DNA of 64,000 bases from Alphaproteobacteria bacterium (GTDB taxonomy: Bacteria > Pseudomonadota > Alphaproteobacteria > UBA8366), in contig JANQKC010000009.1 of assembly GCA_028281325.1 (NCBI GenBank), forward strand, positions 248,001 through 312,000, given 5' to 3'. The notes under the pieces were generated by a model, which did not search any database, was not told the DNA's origin, and was given only the letters and a program-made list of their open reading frames with translations. Position numbers and translations under genes: made by a program. Shown here piece after piece: positions 32,541-40,908 of the stretch. Numbering within the stretch: position 1 is the first letter of the stretch; each line of letters starts with the position of its first letter.

Positions 32541-33854
32541 ATGCCACAGCCCATTCCCCCGAAGCCCGGCGTCGAAACCCTTGCCGTTCACGCCGGCGGA
32601 TCGCCGGATCCGCATACCGGCGCGCGCCAGACGCCGATCTATCAGACGACGTCCTACGTGTTCGACGATGCCGACCATGCGGCGTCGCTGTTCAACCTGC
32701 AGCTTCCCGGCTTCATCTATTCCCGGCTGACCAACCCGACAGTCGCGGTATTGGAGGAGCGCGTCGCGGCGCTGGAAGGTGGCCGCGGCGGCACGGCGAC
32801 CGCGTCGGGACACGCCGCCCAAATCCTCGCACTGTTCCCCTTGATGCACCCCGGCGACGAGGTCGTCGCGTCGAACAAGCTGTACGGCGGGTCGCTGAAC
32901 CAGATGGGCCACAGTTACAAGAAATTCGGATGGAAGGCGGTCTTCGTCGACCCGGACGATCCGGCCAATTTCGCCGACGCGATCACCGACCGGACCAAGG
33001 CGATCTTCATCGAGAGCCTGGCCAATCCCGGCGGCATCGTCGTCGATATCGCGGCCGTCGCCGAGGTGGCCCGGCAAGCCGGCGCTCCTCTACTAGTAGA
33101 TAACACCATGGCGACCCCCTACCTGTGCCGGCCCATCGAGCACGGCGCGGACATCGTGATCCACTCGACCACGAAGTTCCTCGCCGGCAACGGCACCGCG
33201 GTCGGTGGCATGGTGGTCGATTCCGGCACCTTCGACTGGTTCCAGAACGACAAGTTCCCGAGCCTGTCGCAGCCCGCGCCGGAGTATCATGGCCTCACCT
33301 TCGCGGAGACCTTCGGCGACACCGCCTTCACGATCTATGGCCACGCGATCGGGCTGCGCGACCTCGGGGCGTGCCAGTCGCCGATGAACGCCTGGCTGAC
33401 GCTACTGGGCATCGAAACGCTGCCGCTGCGTATGGAGCGCCACTGCGCGAACGCGATGGCCGTGGCCCGGTTCCTGGAGGGCCATCCGGCGGTGTCCTGG
33501 GTGTCCTATGCAGGCTTGGAGTCGGACCCGTATCACGCGCTGCAGCAGCGCTACATGCCGGCTGGCGCCGGATCGGTCTTCACCTTCGGCGTCAACGGCG
33601 GCTACCAGACCGGGGTGCGGTTGGTGGAAGCGGTCGACCTGTTCAGCCATCTCGCCAACATCGGCGATACCCGGTCGCTGATCATCCATCCGGCGTCGAC
33701 CACGCACCGACAGTTGACCGAGGAACAGCAGGTCGCCTGCGGCGCAGGCCCAGATGTCATTCGCCTGTCGATCGGGATCGAGACAGTCGACGACATCATC
33801 GGGGACCTGGATCAAGCGCTGAACGCGGCGACCGCGGCCAACGCCGCCGAATAG
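32541..33854 (+). CDS. metY: O-acetylhomoserine aminocarboxypropyltransferase (sulfhydrylase)
   Basis: PLP enzyme of the Cys/Met metabolism family making homocysteine from O-acetylhomoserine and sulfide; 437 residues, the long MetY length. Motifs: VETLAVHAGGSPDP, YQTTSYVF, YSRLTNPTVAVLEERVAALEGG (in pieces), SNKLYGGSLNQ, VDNTMATPYLCRP and the PLP lysine K212 in HSTTKFLAGNGTAVGG; C-terminal RLSIGIETVDDII. ATG at 32541 lacks a strong ribosome binding site but fits family alignment; the open frame continues upstream through repeats. Converges with the cupin gene. Confidence 0.93.
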   Translation: MPQPIPPKPGVETLAVHAGGSPDPHTGARQTPIYQTTSYVFDDADHAASLFNLQLPGFIYSRLTNPTVAVLEERVAALEGGRGGTATASGHAAQILALFPLMHPGDEVVASNKLYGGSLNQMGHSYKKFGWKAVFVDPDDPANFADAITDRTKAIFIESLANPGGIVVDIAAVAEVARQAGAPLLVDNTMATPYLCRPIEHGADIVIHSTTKFLAGNGTAVGGMVVDSGTFDWFQNDKFPSLSQPAPEYHGLTFAETFGDTAFTIYGHAIGLRDLGACQSPMNAWLTLLGIETLPLRMERHCANAMAVARFLEGHPAVSWVSYAGLESDPYHALQQRYMPAGAGSVFTFGVNGGYQTGVRLVEAVDLFSHLANIGDTRSLIIHPASTTHRQLTEEQQVACGAGPDVIRLSIGIETVDDIIGDLDQALNAATAANAAE

Positions 33855-33864
33855 CCCGCGCGGA

Positions 33865-34230
33865 TCAGACCCCGAAGCCTTCGCCGGGTTTCTTGTATTC
33901 GGCCCGGGGCGGGCTGAAGATGTCGAGGATCTTGGCGCCGCTCGCTCCGGCGCGGATGCCGTGTTCGACCCCGCCCGGCGTGCACCAGAAATCGCCCTTG
34001 GCGACCGGGATTTCCTCACCGTCCTGGATGCGGACGCAATCGCCCTCCAGGCACAAGCCCCATTGTTCCTCCGGGTGACTGTGAAGCTGGCCTTCGCAAT
34101 TCGCGTCGAGTTCCGCCACCGACAGCATCACCTGATCGCCAACGAAGATGCGGGTCGCGATACCCTCACCCAGTTTGCGAGCAATGCCCTGTTCCATATT
34201 CTCCAAATTGAAGAAGTTTTGTTTCGTCAT
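33865..34230 (-). CDS. small cupin-domain protein
   Basis: Single cupin barrel of 121 residues. Motif 1 is [21 protein letters not shown], with the two His and Glu of the metal site; motif 2 is [23 protein letters not shown] ([15 protein letters not shown]) with the third His. GGAGGAAAAGGCGGA precedes the ATG at 34230. The open frame goes on to 34551 antisense to the lipoprotein gene but without a coding rationale. Substrate is unknown; small cupins of this type bind metals and may be dioxygenases, isomerases or sensors. Confidence 0.85.
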   Translation of the reverse strand: MTKQNFFNLENMEQGIARKLGEGIATRIFVGDQVMLSVAELDANCEGQLHSHPEEQWGLCLEGDCVRIQDGEEIPVAKGDFWCTPGGVEHGIRAGASGAKILDIFSPPRAEYKKPGEGFGV

Positions 34231-34390
34231 TCCGCCTTTTCCTCCGTTCGAGCCCCAAACCGCCACCGCCGCGGTAGGGTTTACTTTCCCGTTTCCATCG
34301 CAATATCGTGCATTGCGTCCCGTCCGCTGGAAAGCGAAAATATCGGCGGATGGGCAAGCGACGATGAAGATGCTGCAAGGATCGCCCACG

Positions 34391-34879
34391 ATGAGATCAC
34401 CGGTGACCGGCGCCCGGCCGCGCCTTAAAGGCTCGCTCTCAGCGGTTCTCCTGCTGGCTGGCGCCCTCGCGCTTGCCGGCTGCGAAACCACGCAGGACAC
34501 GGCCGCCTTGCCGGCGTCGAAACCGGCCAGCGATTCCGAGTTGAGCGACAAAGCCTTCCAACAGGCAATGGAAAAGGGCTGGAACGGGCAGCAATGCCGC
34601 GAGTATCAGCGCACCGTGACGATCGACGGCAAGACCGAGACCGCCTACGGCACGGCCTGCCGCCAACCGGACGGGACATGGAAAACGCAAGGCGACCTGA
34701 AATCCGAGGACGGCGGCGCGGCGACAACGACGGCGACGAAAGACAGCTATCCGTATAAAGGGTACCCGACCCGGCATTATGGCCACTACGGCCATCACCG
34801 GCGGCATTATTCGCCCTTCTTCTTCGGGTTCGGCTACGGCGGCCATGGCGGCAGTATCGGCTACGGCGTCGGATTCTGA
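34391..34879 (+). CDS. surface-antigen-type lipoprotein with His/Gly-rich tail
   Basis: Lipoprotein of 162 residues from the ATG at 34391 (AAGGA ten bases upstream; 34364 is an alternative). The lipobox is LALAGC near residue 28. The middle [29 protein letters not shown], read in pieces, matches the C-terminal domain of 17-kDa surface antigens, but the glycine-zipper membrane region that normally precedes it is absent. The tail is rich in His, Tyr and Gly ([12 protein letters not shown], then [13 protein letters not shown]). It is divergent from the cupin gene; the frame's upstream part overlaps that gene. Confidence 0.8.
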   Translation: MRSPVTGARPRLKGSLSAVLLLAGALALAGCETTQDTAALPASKPASDSELSDKAFQQAMEKGWNGQQCREYQRTVTIDGKTETAYGTACRQPDGTWKTQGDLKSEDGGAATTTATKDSYPYKGYPTRHYGHYGHHRRHYSPFFFGFGYGGHGGSIGYGVGF

Positions 34880-35056
34880 CGCCTCGCCTCCGTGCGGCCA
34901 CTGCGCGCAATGCGCTTCCGTCGTTGCCCGGCGGCACCCGCAGAATCCCATCTCCGCCATGGTTTCGGGCGCAAAAATTCGTACAATCCGGCGCGGGCCT
35001 CACCGCACTACGGCTGAACGAGCGGCCGGCCCCGTGCCGGTCCGGACGAATGGGAT

Positions 35057-36118
35057 ATGTCGAACGCAGCGAGCAATGAAATCGGGCTGAACGCGGTCAT
35101 CGTGGCCGTGACGGACGGCGCGCCGCGCGTGCTGACCGTCGAGCGGGCCGCCATGACGGCCCCCGCCCTGCCCGCACCGCTGGACAAATGGGCGGACAGT
35201 CATTTCGCGCTGCCGTTCGGCCCTTTCGAACCGGGCGCGCACCGCACCCTCGATTTGGGCGTCCGAAGTTGGGTCGAGGAGCAGACGGGCCTGAACCTCG
35301 GCTATGTCGAACAGCTTTATACCTTCGCCGACCGTCACCGCGATCCGCGGGAACTCGCGGGCGGGCCGCGCATCGTCTCCATCGGCTACCTCGCCCTGGT
35401 CCGCGAGGCGCAGCCGCACGGCGAAGGCCCGGCGGAGTGGATCAACGGCTACGCCTTCTTCCCGTGGGAAGACTGGCGCGACGGCAAGCCGGCGATGATC
35501 GACGCGATCCTCCGGCCGCAACTCGCGCGATGGATCGATTTGGCCGGGAATGCCGGAGAACGGGCGCGCCGCGTGGAACGGATCTCGATCGCCTTCGGGT
35601 CGGAAGACGCGGGATGGGATTTCGAACGGGTTTTGGAACGTTACGAACTGCTCTACGAGGCGGGCCTGGTCACGGAATCGGTGCGCGACCACGCCATCGG
35701 CGCGTTGCAGAAAGTCGCCGACAAACCGGACGGCGATCCGATCCCGCAAGACGACGACCGTTTGGCCGCGCTCGCGGCGACCGGCCGCCCGCTTGAACTC
35801 GATCACCGGCGCATTCTGGCCACGGCGCTCGGCCGGCTGCGCGGCAAGCTGAAATACCGGCCGGTCGTGTTCGAGTTGCTGCCGGACCGGTTCACCCTGC
35901 TGCAACTGCAACAGGTCGTCGAAGCCTTGTCCGGCGTCGGCCTGCACAAGCAGAATTTCCGGCGCCTGGTCATCAACAACAAGCTGGTCGAACCGACCGA
36001 CGACCGGGTCACACAGTCGCGGGGCCGCCCGGCCAAGCTCTTCCGGTTCCGGCGCGACGTCCTGCGCGAGCGCCCGGCCCCCGGCGTCGGCATTCCGGCC
36101 CGCCGCGTCAGCGGATAG
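35057..36118 (+). CDS. NAD biosynthesis regulator, Nudix-like plus winged helix (NadQ/NrtR type)
   Basis: Protein of 353 residues. The N-terminus has the Nudix-like strand LNAVIVAVTDGAPRVLTV and FGPFEPGAHRTLDLGVRSWVEEQTG, as in NrtR proteins, without a clear intact Nudix catalytic box, so it is probably a ligand-binding rather than hydrolysing domain. The C-terminus has the winged-helix part with FTLLQLQQVVEALSG, HKQNFRRLVINN and GRPAKLFRFR, the NrtR signature. In alphaproteobacteria such proteins are described as NAD regulators controlling nad genes. It lies directly upstream of nadA-nadC, whose promoter has two matched palindromes. The effector (NAD, ATP or ADP-ribose) cannot be deduced. 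Confidence 0.82.
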   Translation: MSNAASNEIGLNAVIVAVTDGAPRVLTVERAAMTAPALPAPLDKWADSHFALPFGPFEPGAHRTLDLGVRSWVEEQTGLNLGYVEQLYTFADRHRDPRELAGGPRIVSIGYLALVREAQPHGEGPAEWINGYAFFPWEDWRDGKPAMIDAILRPQLARWIDLAGNAGERARRVERISIAFGSEDAGWDFERVLERYELLYEAGLVTESVRDHAIGALQKVADKPDGDPIPQDDDRLAALAATGRPLELDHRRILATALGRLRGKLKYRPVVFELLPDRFTLLQLQQVVEALSGVGLHKQNFRRLVINNKLVEPTDDRVTQSRGRPAKLFRFRRDVLRERPAPGVGIPARRVSG

Positions 36119-36236
36119 CCCCATTCGGGCCAATCCGCGCCACTCCCCCGGCAAATCGCATTCAGTCGCGACCGGGCGGGAAACCGGCCTGTTCATCGCT
36201 TATAAATTGATACGTGACATTTTCTTGACTTAAGAA

Positions 36237-36253
36237 ATGCTCTGTGCGAGCAT
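36237..36253. promoter_or_regulatory. NAD operator 1
   Basis: ATGCTCTGTGCGAGCAT is an inverted repeat ATGCTC-N5-GAGCAT, flanked by A and T so that the arms are AATGCTC and GAGCATT. It lies about 82 bases before the nadA start, upstream of the proposed -35. Its centre is 28 bases from operator 2. Confidence 0.8.
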
Positions 36254-36258
36254 TAATC

Positions 36259-36288
36259 TTGTAAATGCTCATATTGAGCATATATAAA
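36259..36288 (+). promoter_or_regulatory. nadA promoter
   Basis: TTGTAA (36259-36264) and TATAAA (36283-36288) are separated by 18 bases, and operator 2 fills that spacer. Transcription should begin near 36295, leaving a 40-base leader with AAAGGA before the ATG. Confidence 0.6.
36265..36281. promoter_or_regulatory. NAD operator 2
   Basis: ATGCTCATATTGAGCAT is the second ATGCTC-N5-GAGCAT repeat, located exactly between the -35 and -10 elements, a position that would block RNA polymerase when bound. Confidence 0.82.
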
Positions 36289-36334
36289 ACCTGCCCAATA
36301 ACGCTCCTCCGTGCCCCCGAAAAGGATTTCGGTC

Positions 36335-37354
36335 ATGAGTTCAACCGCAGTACTCGATCACACCGCACTTGAGTATACGGCCGAGGTCGCCGAGGCGACC
36401 GCGCCGCTCTATGAGAAGGTTGCCCGGGTCATCCCGGAGATCGAATGGCCCTTCCACGCCCCTTATGTGGACGCCATCAATCGGCTGAAGAAGGAGCGTA
36501 ACGCGATCGTTCTGGCGCATAACTACCAGACGCCGGAAATCTTCCATTGCGTGTCGGACGTGGTCGGCGATTCGCTGGCCCTCGCCCGCGAGGCGGTCAC
36601 GGTCGACGCCGATGTGATCGTTCTGGCCGGCGTGCATTTCATGGCCGAAACCGCGAAGCTGTTGAACCCGGAAAAGACGGTCATCATTCCCGACGAGTCG
36701 GCCGGCTGCTCGTTGGCGGACTCGATCACGGGCGCGGACGTGCGGCTGCTGCGCGAGAAGTATCCAGGCGTGCCGATCGTCACCTATGTGAACACCACCG
36801 CCGAGGTGAAGGCCGAGTGCGATATCTGCGTCACCTCCGGCAACGCCCTCAAGATCGTCGAAGCGTTGGATACCGACAAGGTCATCTTCCTACCCGACGA
36901 ATACCTCGCCCGTTACGTCGCCAGCCAGACCGACGTGGAAGTGATCGCCTGGAAAGGGCATTGCGAGGTGCACGAGCGGTTCACCGGCGCGGAGATCAAC
37001 GACTACCGCAAGAATTTCGAGGACGTGGTCGTCATCGCCCACCCCGAATGCCCGCCCGATGTGCTGGACGCCGTCGATTTCGTGGGCTCGACCGCGGGCA
37101 TGATCGACTTTGTCGAGACCAAACGGCCGAAGCGGGTCCTCATGGTGACCGAGTGCTCGATGAGCGACAACGTCGCGGTGGAGTGCCCGGACGTCGAGTT
37201 CGTCCGCCCGTGCAACCTGTGCCCGCATATGAAGCAGATCACCCTACCGAAGATACTGGACTCGTTGCAGACCCTGGAGCCGCGCGTGGAAATCGATCCG
37301 GCGGTCGCCGATCGCGCACGGCGCGCCGTCGAACGGATGTTGGAGTTGAGCTAA
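36335..37354 (+). CDS. nadA: quinolinate synthase A
   Basis: [4Fe-4S] enzyme condensing iminoaspartate with dihydroxyacetone phosphate to quinolinate, de novo NAD pathway; 339 residues. Motifs: [26 protein letters not shown] in pieces, [23 protein letters not shown] (cluster Cys), [10 protein letters not shown] (cluster Cys), STAGMIDFV, and [14 protein letters not shown] (third Cys). ATG at 36335 follows AAAGGA. The stop overlaps the nadC start by one base (TAATG), giving coupling. No nadB gene is next to it, so iminoaspartate must come from a gene elsewhere. Confidence 0.96.
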   Translation: MSSTAVLDHTALEYTAEVAEATAPLYEKVARVIPEIEWPFHAPYVDAINRLKKERNAIVLAHNYQTPEIFHCVSDVVGDSLALAREAVTVDADVIVLAGVHFMAETAKLLNPEKTVIIPDESAGCSLADSITGADVRLLREKYPGVPIVTYVNTTAEVKAECDICVTSGNALKIVEALDTDKVIFLPDEYLARYVASQTDVEVIAWKGHCEVHERFTGAEINDYRKNFEDVVVIAHPECPPDVLDAVDFVGSTAGMIDFVETKRPKRVLMVTECSMSDNVAVECPDVEFVRPCNLCPHMKQITLPKILDSLQTLEPRVEIDPAVADRARRAVERMLELS

Positions 37355-38256
37355 TGACCGAGATCAAACTCGTAAAACCCTTCCCCGGCGCGGCGGCGGA
37401 GCCGTCGCACCTGCCCTTGCACCGCATCCAATACGAAAGCGTCGTGCGCGCCGCGCTGGAGGAAGATCTCGGCCGCGCCGGCGATCTGACCACCGACGGC
37501 GTGGTCTCTTCCGACAGCGTCGCCAACGCGGCCCTCGCCGCCCGCAGCGACGGCGTGGTCGCAGGCCTGGACGTCGCCATCGCCGCCTTTCGGATGCTGG
37601 ACGACAGCGTGCGCGTCTCCGTCGAACGCCCGGATGGCGCCGCCGTCGCGGCGGGCAGCCGGCTCGCCCGGGTCGAAGGCCCGGCCCGCGCGATCCTCAC
37701 CGGCGAACGGGTCGCCTTGAACTTCCTCGGCCGCCTGTGCGGCGTCGCCACCGCCACCGCCCGCATGGTCGACGCGATCCAGGGACATAAGGCGCATATC
37801 ATTTGCACGCGGAAAACAACGCCGGGTCTGCGCACGTTGGAGAAATACGCCGTGCGCGTCGGCGGCGGCATGAACCATCGCTTCGGCCTGGATGACGCCG
37901 TGTTGATCAAAGACAATCACGTCGCCCTCGCCGGCGGCATCGCCGAGGCGGTCGACCGCGTCCGCCAACGCGCCGGTCATATGGTCAAGATTCAGGTCGA
38001 GGTCGATACGCTGGAACAGTTGGACACGCTGATCCCGCTCGGCGTCGACGCCGTCTTGCTCGACAACATGGACCACGCCACGATGCGCCAAGCGGTCGAT
38101 AAGGTCGCGGGCCGCATGCTCGTCGAAGCGTCCGGCGGCATCACGCCCGAGACCGTCGCCGCGGTCGCGGCCACCGGCGTCGACCTGATTTCGTCCGGCG
38201 CCCTGACCCACAGCGTCAAGGCGCTCGATATCGGACTCGACATCGATATCGCCTAA
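37354..38256 (+). CDS. nadC: nicotinate-nucleotide diphosphorylase (carboxylating)
   Basis: Quinolinate phosphoribosyltransferase converting quinolinate and PRPP to nicotinate mononucleotide; 300 residues, hexameric TIM-barrel type. Motifs: EEDLGRAGDLTTDGVV, GERVALNFLGRLCGVAT, CTRKTTPGLRTLEKYAVRVGGGMNHR (in pieces; substrate-binding Arg/Lys), LIKDNHVALAGG, VEVDTLEQLD and LLDNM. Starts within the nadA stop. The pair forms the NAD unit under the regulator upstream. Confidence 0.96.
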   Translation: MTEIKLVKPFPGAAAEPSHLPLHRIQYESVVRAALEEDLGRAGDLTTDGVVSSDSVANAALAARSDGVVAGLDVAIAAFRMLDDSVRVSVERPDGAAVAAGSRLARVEGPARAILTGERVALNFLGRLCGVATATARMVDAIQGHKAHIICTRKTTPGLRTLEKYAVRVGGGMNHRFGLDDAVLIKDNHVALAGGIAEAVDRVRQRAGHMVKIQVEVDTLEQLDTLIPLGVDAVLLDNMDHATMRQAVDKVAGRMLVEASGGITPETVAAVAATGVDLISSGALTHSVKALDIGLDIDIA

Positions 38257-38538
38257 CCACGGCCCCTGCCGCGCATCCTAGGAATAGAATCCGAAATCCG
38301 TCCATCCGACGGCGGGGCATCCTTTAATCTCAATATATCAATTAATTAGTGGACATTTGTGGCGCCGCGACGGCAAGGCTGACCACATCGCGACGGCGAA
38401 CTATCTTGCTCTCGCCACAATCTAAGCGCATCATATTCGCAATCAGAAGAGCGAAAACGCCCGTCGGACCTCAATGCCGGGGCAAGGGGTGGATGCTCTG
38501 GGCTGGTTCGACGGCATCGGGGACTTAAGGAGAAACCC

Positions 38539-38970
38539 ATGTATGTCGATACCATCCTGAAGAAGAAAGGCAATGCCGTCGTCGCCGTCGAGCCGACGGA
38601 TTCGATCTCGAAAGCCGCTCAGGTACTGCACGACAAACGGATCGGCGCGGCGCTGGTCCGGCACGCCGCCGGCGAGATCGTCGGAATCATCTCGGAGCGG
38701 GATATCGTGCGCGGCATCTCCCGCCACCAGGACGCCTGCCTGTCGATGCGGGTCGACGAGTTGATGACCAGCCCGGTCATCACCTGCACGTCAAGTGACA
38801 GCATCGATGCGGTCATGGAACTGATGACCGACCGCCGCATCCGCCACCTGCCGGTGGTCGACAACGGCACGCTCAGCGGCGTGATCTCGATCGGCGATGT
38901 CGTGAAACAGCGTATTTCGGAAATCGAGAATGAGTCTGAAGCGCTAAAGCAATATATCGCGGCTGGCTGA
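38539..38970 (+). CDS. two-CBS-domain protein
   Basis: Protein of 143 residues made of one CBS pair (Bateman module): first repeat AVEPTDSISKAAQVLHDKRIGAALVR with GEIVGIISERDIVRGI, second repeat TCTSSDSIDAVMELMTDRRIRHLPVVDNG with LSGVISIGDVVK. Such stand-alone modules bind adenine nucleotides and regulate partners. TTAAGGAGAAACCC precedes the ATG. Single gene followed by a strong terminator; partner unknown. Confidence 0.92.
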   Translation: MYVDTILKKKGNAVVAVEPTDSISKAAQVLHDKRIGAALVRHAAGEIVGIISERDIVRGISRHQDACLSMRVDELMTSPVITCTSSDSIDAVMELMTDRRIRHLPVVDNGTLSGVISIGDVVKQRISEIENESEALKQYIAAG

Positions 38971-39000
38971 AATTCGGTCAATCAAAGCGGCACCGACCGA

Positions 39001-39039
39001 GATTGCCGGCCGTCCATCCCGTTTGGACGGTCGGCAATC
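39001..39039 (+). terminator. terminator hairpin after the CBS gene
   Basis: GATTGCCGGCCGTCCA (39001-39016) pairs with TGGACGGTCGGCAATC (39024-39039) with only one G-U pair, loop of 7, followed by GCTCGTCTTTT. Long, stable stem 31 bases after the stop. Confidence 0.75.
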
Positions 39040-39291
39040 GCTCGTCTTTTGCGGTGTGTCCGTGTGAAACGCGCACCGGCGCTGGTTGTATTGGACTCTG
39101 AGACAATTTAGTCTCTTCCCACACGCAAATTCCGATCAGCAGATTTCACCATGTCTCATTGCCTACGCGCCCTCGTTGCGGAGAACCCCGTCGCGCGCAT
39201 GATCTGCGAGCGCCATCCGGCGATGTTCATGGTCGGACTGCAAGTCCCAAGACTCTCGCTTCTGCCCTTTTCATACAAAGTGGAGTCCGCC

Positions 39292-39819
39292 ATGACGTCC
39301 GCGCTTCCTTCCGGCGAAGCCGTCGACGAGAGGTTGCTACCGGAATGGGCAATCGAAATCGGAAAAGAGTTTTCACGCCATGGCGTTGTCGCCTTCATTG
39401 CGACTGAAATTTCCAGCAATCTCGGGGGACAGGCCTGTTGCGTGTGGAGGGACGGTGAGGAAATCGTCGGTCCGTTCCAGGACATCGAACTGGATATACC
39501 GATGAGCGACGATCCGCTCGAATGGGCCGAATACAACGCCTTCAAGAGTGAAGGCGGATACTTTGAAGGCGTTCCGTTTCGGCCCCATCGTTCGGGGTTG
39601 GAGGAGTACTACGTGAATGCCGCGCTCGAATGCCTTGGCGTCAATCAAGCAATGGAGAGCGACCTGGACGCATTCGACCAATGTGGTCTGGGCCGATGCC
39701 GCAGTTCAGACGATTGGGAGATCGTGAAGATGATCGACAATTATTGGGAAATGGACTACCGCGAAGCAGATGCGGAAGAATCTCGAATCTGGCAGAGCAT
39801 GCAAGACGAAGATGAATGA
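39292..39819 (+). CDS. hypothetical acidic protein
   Basis: Unrecognised cytoplasmic protein of 175 residues. The ATG at 39292 has GGAG six bases upstream and is preferred to an in-frame ATG at 39151 without such a site. Acidic and aromatic: LPEWAIEIGKEF, GGQACCVWRDGEEIVGPFQDIELDIP, then a Cys-containing FDQCGLGRCRSSDDWEIV and an acidic end rich in Asp/Glu. No known domain is seen. It stands alone between the CBS gene and the convergent Usp gene. Confidence 0.65.
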   Translation: MTSALPSGEAVDERLLPEWAIEIGKEFSRHGVVAFIATEISSNLGGQACCVWRDGEEIVGPFQDIELDIPMSDDPLEWAEYNAFKSEGGYFEGVPFRPHRSGLEEYYVNAALECLGVNQAMESDLDAFDQCGLGRCRSSDDWEIVKMIDNYWEMDYREADAEESRIWQSMQDEDE

Positions 39820-39878
39820 GCAATGCCACCCGCCCGTTTGACCATCTCCTCCAACGAAACCATCGTCGAAGCGCTAGG

Positions 39879-40745
39879 CTAGTGCGACATCAGCACCGGG
39901 ATCGTGGCGTTGGATAGGATGTGGTCCGTCGCCCCGCCGAAGATCATCTGACGCACCCGGCTTTGCGTGTAAGCGCCCTTTACCAGTAGATCGGCCCCCA
40001 GGTCGGCCGCTTCCTCCAGGAAGGCCCGGCCGGGATTGCGGTTGAGCGCGGGGCAGTCCTTATGGACCGCGGGAATGCCATTCCGCTGCAGTTGGCGCGC
40101 AACTTCCGCCGTGCTCGGCCCGGCCACCCCGAAGCCGTCGATGGCGATCACGGTGACTTTCTGCGCCCGCACCAGGAACGGCATGGAAAAGGCGATGGTC
40201 CGCGCGGTCTCCGTGCTGCCGTTCCAAGCGATGACGATGGTGTCGCCGAGTTTTTCCGGCGGCGCCGGCGGCGCGATCAGGATCGGCCGGCCGCCTTCGA
40301 ACAAGGCGGCTTCCAGGATGCTCATCGCCGCGATGTTCGCCCCTTTCACCGGGCGCGAAACCACGGTGATGTCGAAGACCCGGCTGCGCGTACCGACGAT
40401 TTCGGAGTTGGGCGATTCTTCCTCGACCCAGGCCGCCACGGGCCCGTCCGCCGGGTTGGCGCTGGGGTCGATCAGCGAGACGCCCTTCCCTTCCATAAAG
40501 CTGTTGAATTGGCTGTGGACGCGTTCGCGGCGGTCGCGATCCTGTCGCTCGACGCTCTCGACAAGTTCCGGCGTCGTCACGACCAACCCTTCGCCCGCGA
40601 CGACCATGGCGCCGGCGGAGGTCGGCTGGTAGTAAAGCCCTTCGACGTAACTGCCGAACATGCGCGCGGTCAGCAACGCGGTTTCAAGCATCGAGGGCAA
40701 GCCGTCGCTTTCCTCGATCGGTATCAAAATTGTTTTCATTGTCAT
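39879..40745 (-). CDS. universal stress protein with tandem UspA domains
   Basis: Protein of 288 residues containing two Usp folds. Repeat 1 starts MKTILIPIEESDG and is degenerate; repeat 2 has TIVIAWNGSTETARTIAFS and ends LLVKGAYTQSRVRQMIFGGATDHIL, where the nucleotide loop G-A-Y-x2-S-R-x-R-x3-F-G is the variant found in tandem Usps. GGGAGG lies 11 bases before the ATG at 40745; a second Met follows two codons later. Next to it on the same strand, 164 bases upstream, ends an MFS transporter gene. Confidence 0.88.
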   Translation of the reverse strand: MTMKTILIPIEESDGLPSMLETALLTARMFGSYVEGLYYQPTSAGAMVVAGEGLVVTTPELVESVERQDRDRRERVHSQFNSFMEGKGVSLIDPSANPADGPVAAWVEEESPNSEIVGTRSRVFDITVVSRPVKGANIAAMSILEAALFEGGRPILIAPPAPPEKLGDTIVIAWNGSTETARTIAFSMPFLVRAQKVTVIAIDGFGVAGPSTAEVARQLQRNGIPAVHKDCPALNRNPGRAFLEEAADLGADLLVKGAYTQSRVRQMIFGGATDHILSNATIPVLMSH

Positions 40746-40908
40746 CTGGTTCAGCCTCCCAGCCCCGGTATGGAGCAACCATTCGGACGCATGGCGGATC
40801 GCCCGTCTGAACGCCGAAACGGTAGCCCAGAACCGCGCCGAAACCAAGCGTTCGGACATGCAATAAGTGGTAAATTTGCCCGCCCAAACGGGCTATTATC
40901 CGGACGAC

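Noticed and set aside
36547..37353. 5' half of a frame reaching into nadC
   Set aside because: Shadow of nadA; nadC itself begins at 37354 by overlap with the nadA stop.
39151..39291. 47-codon N-terminal extension of the acidic hypothetical protein
   Set aside because: No ribosome binding site at 39151, whereas GGAG precedes the ATG at 39292.
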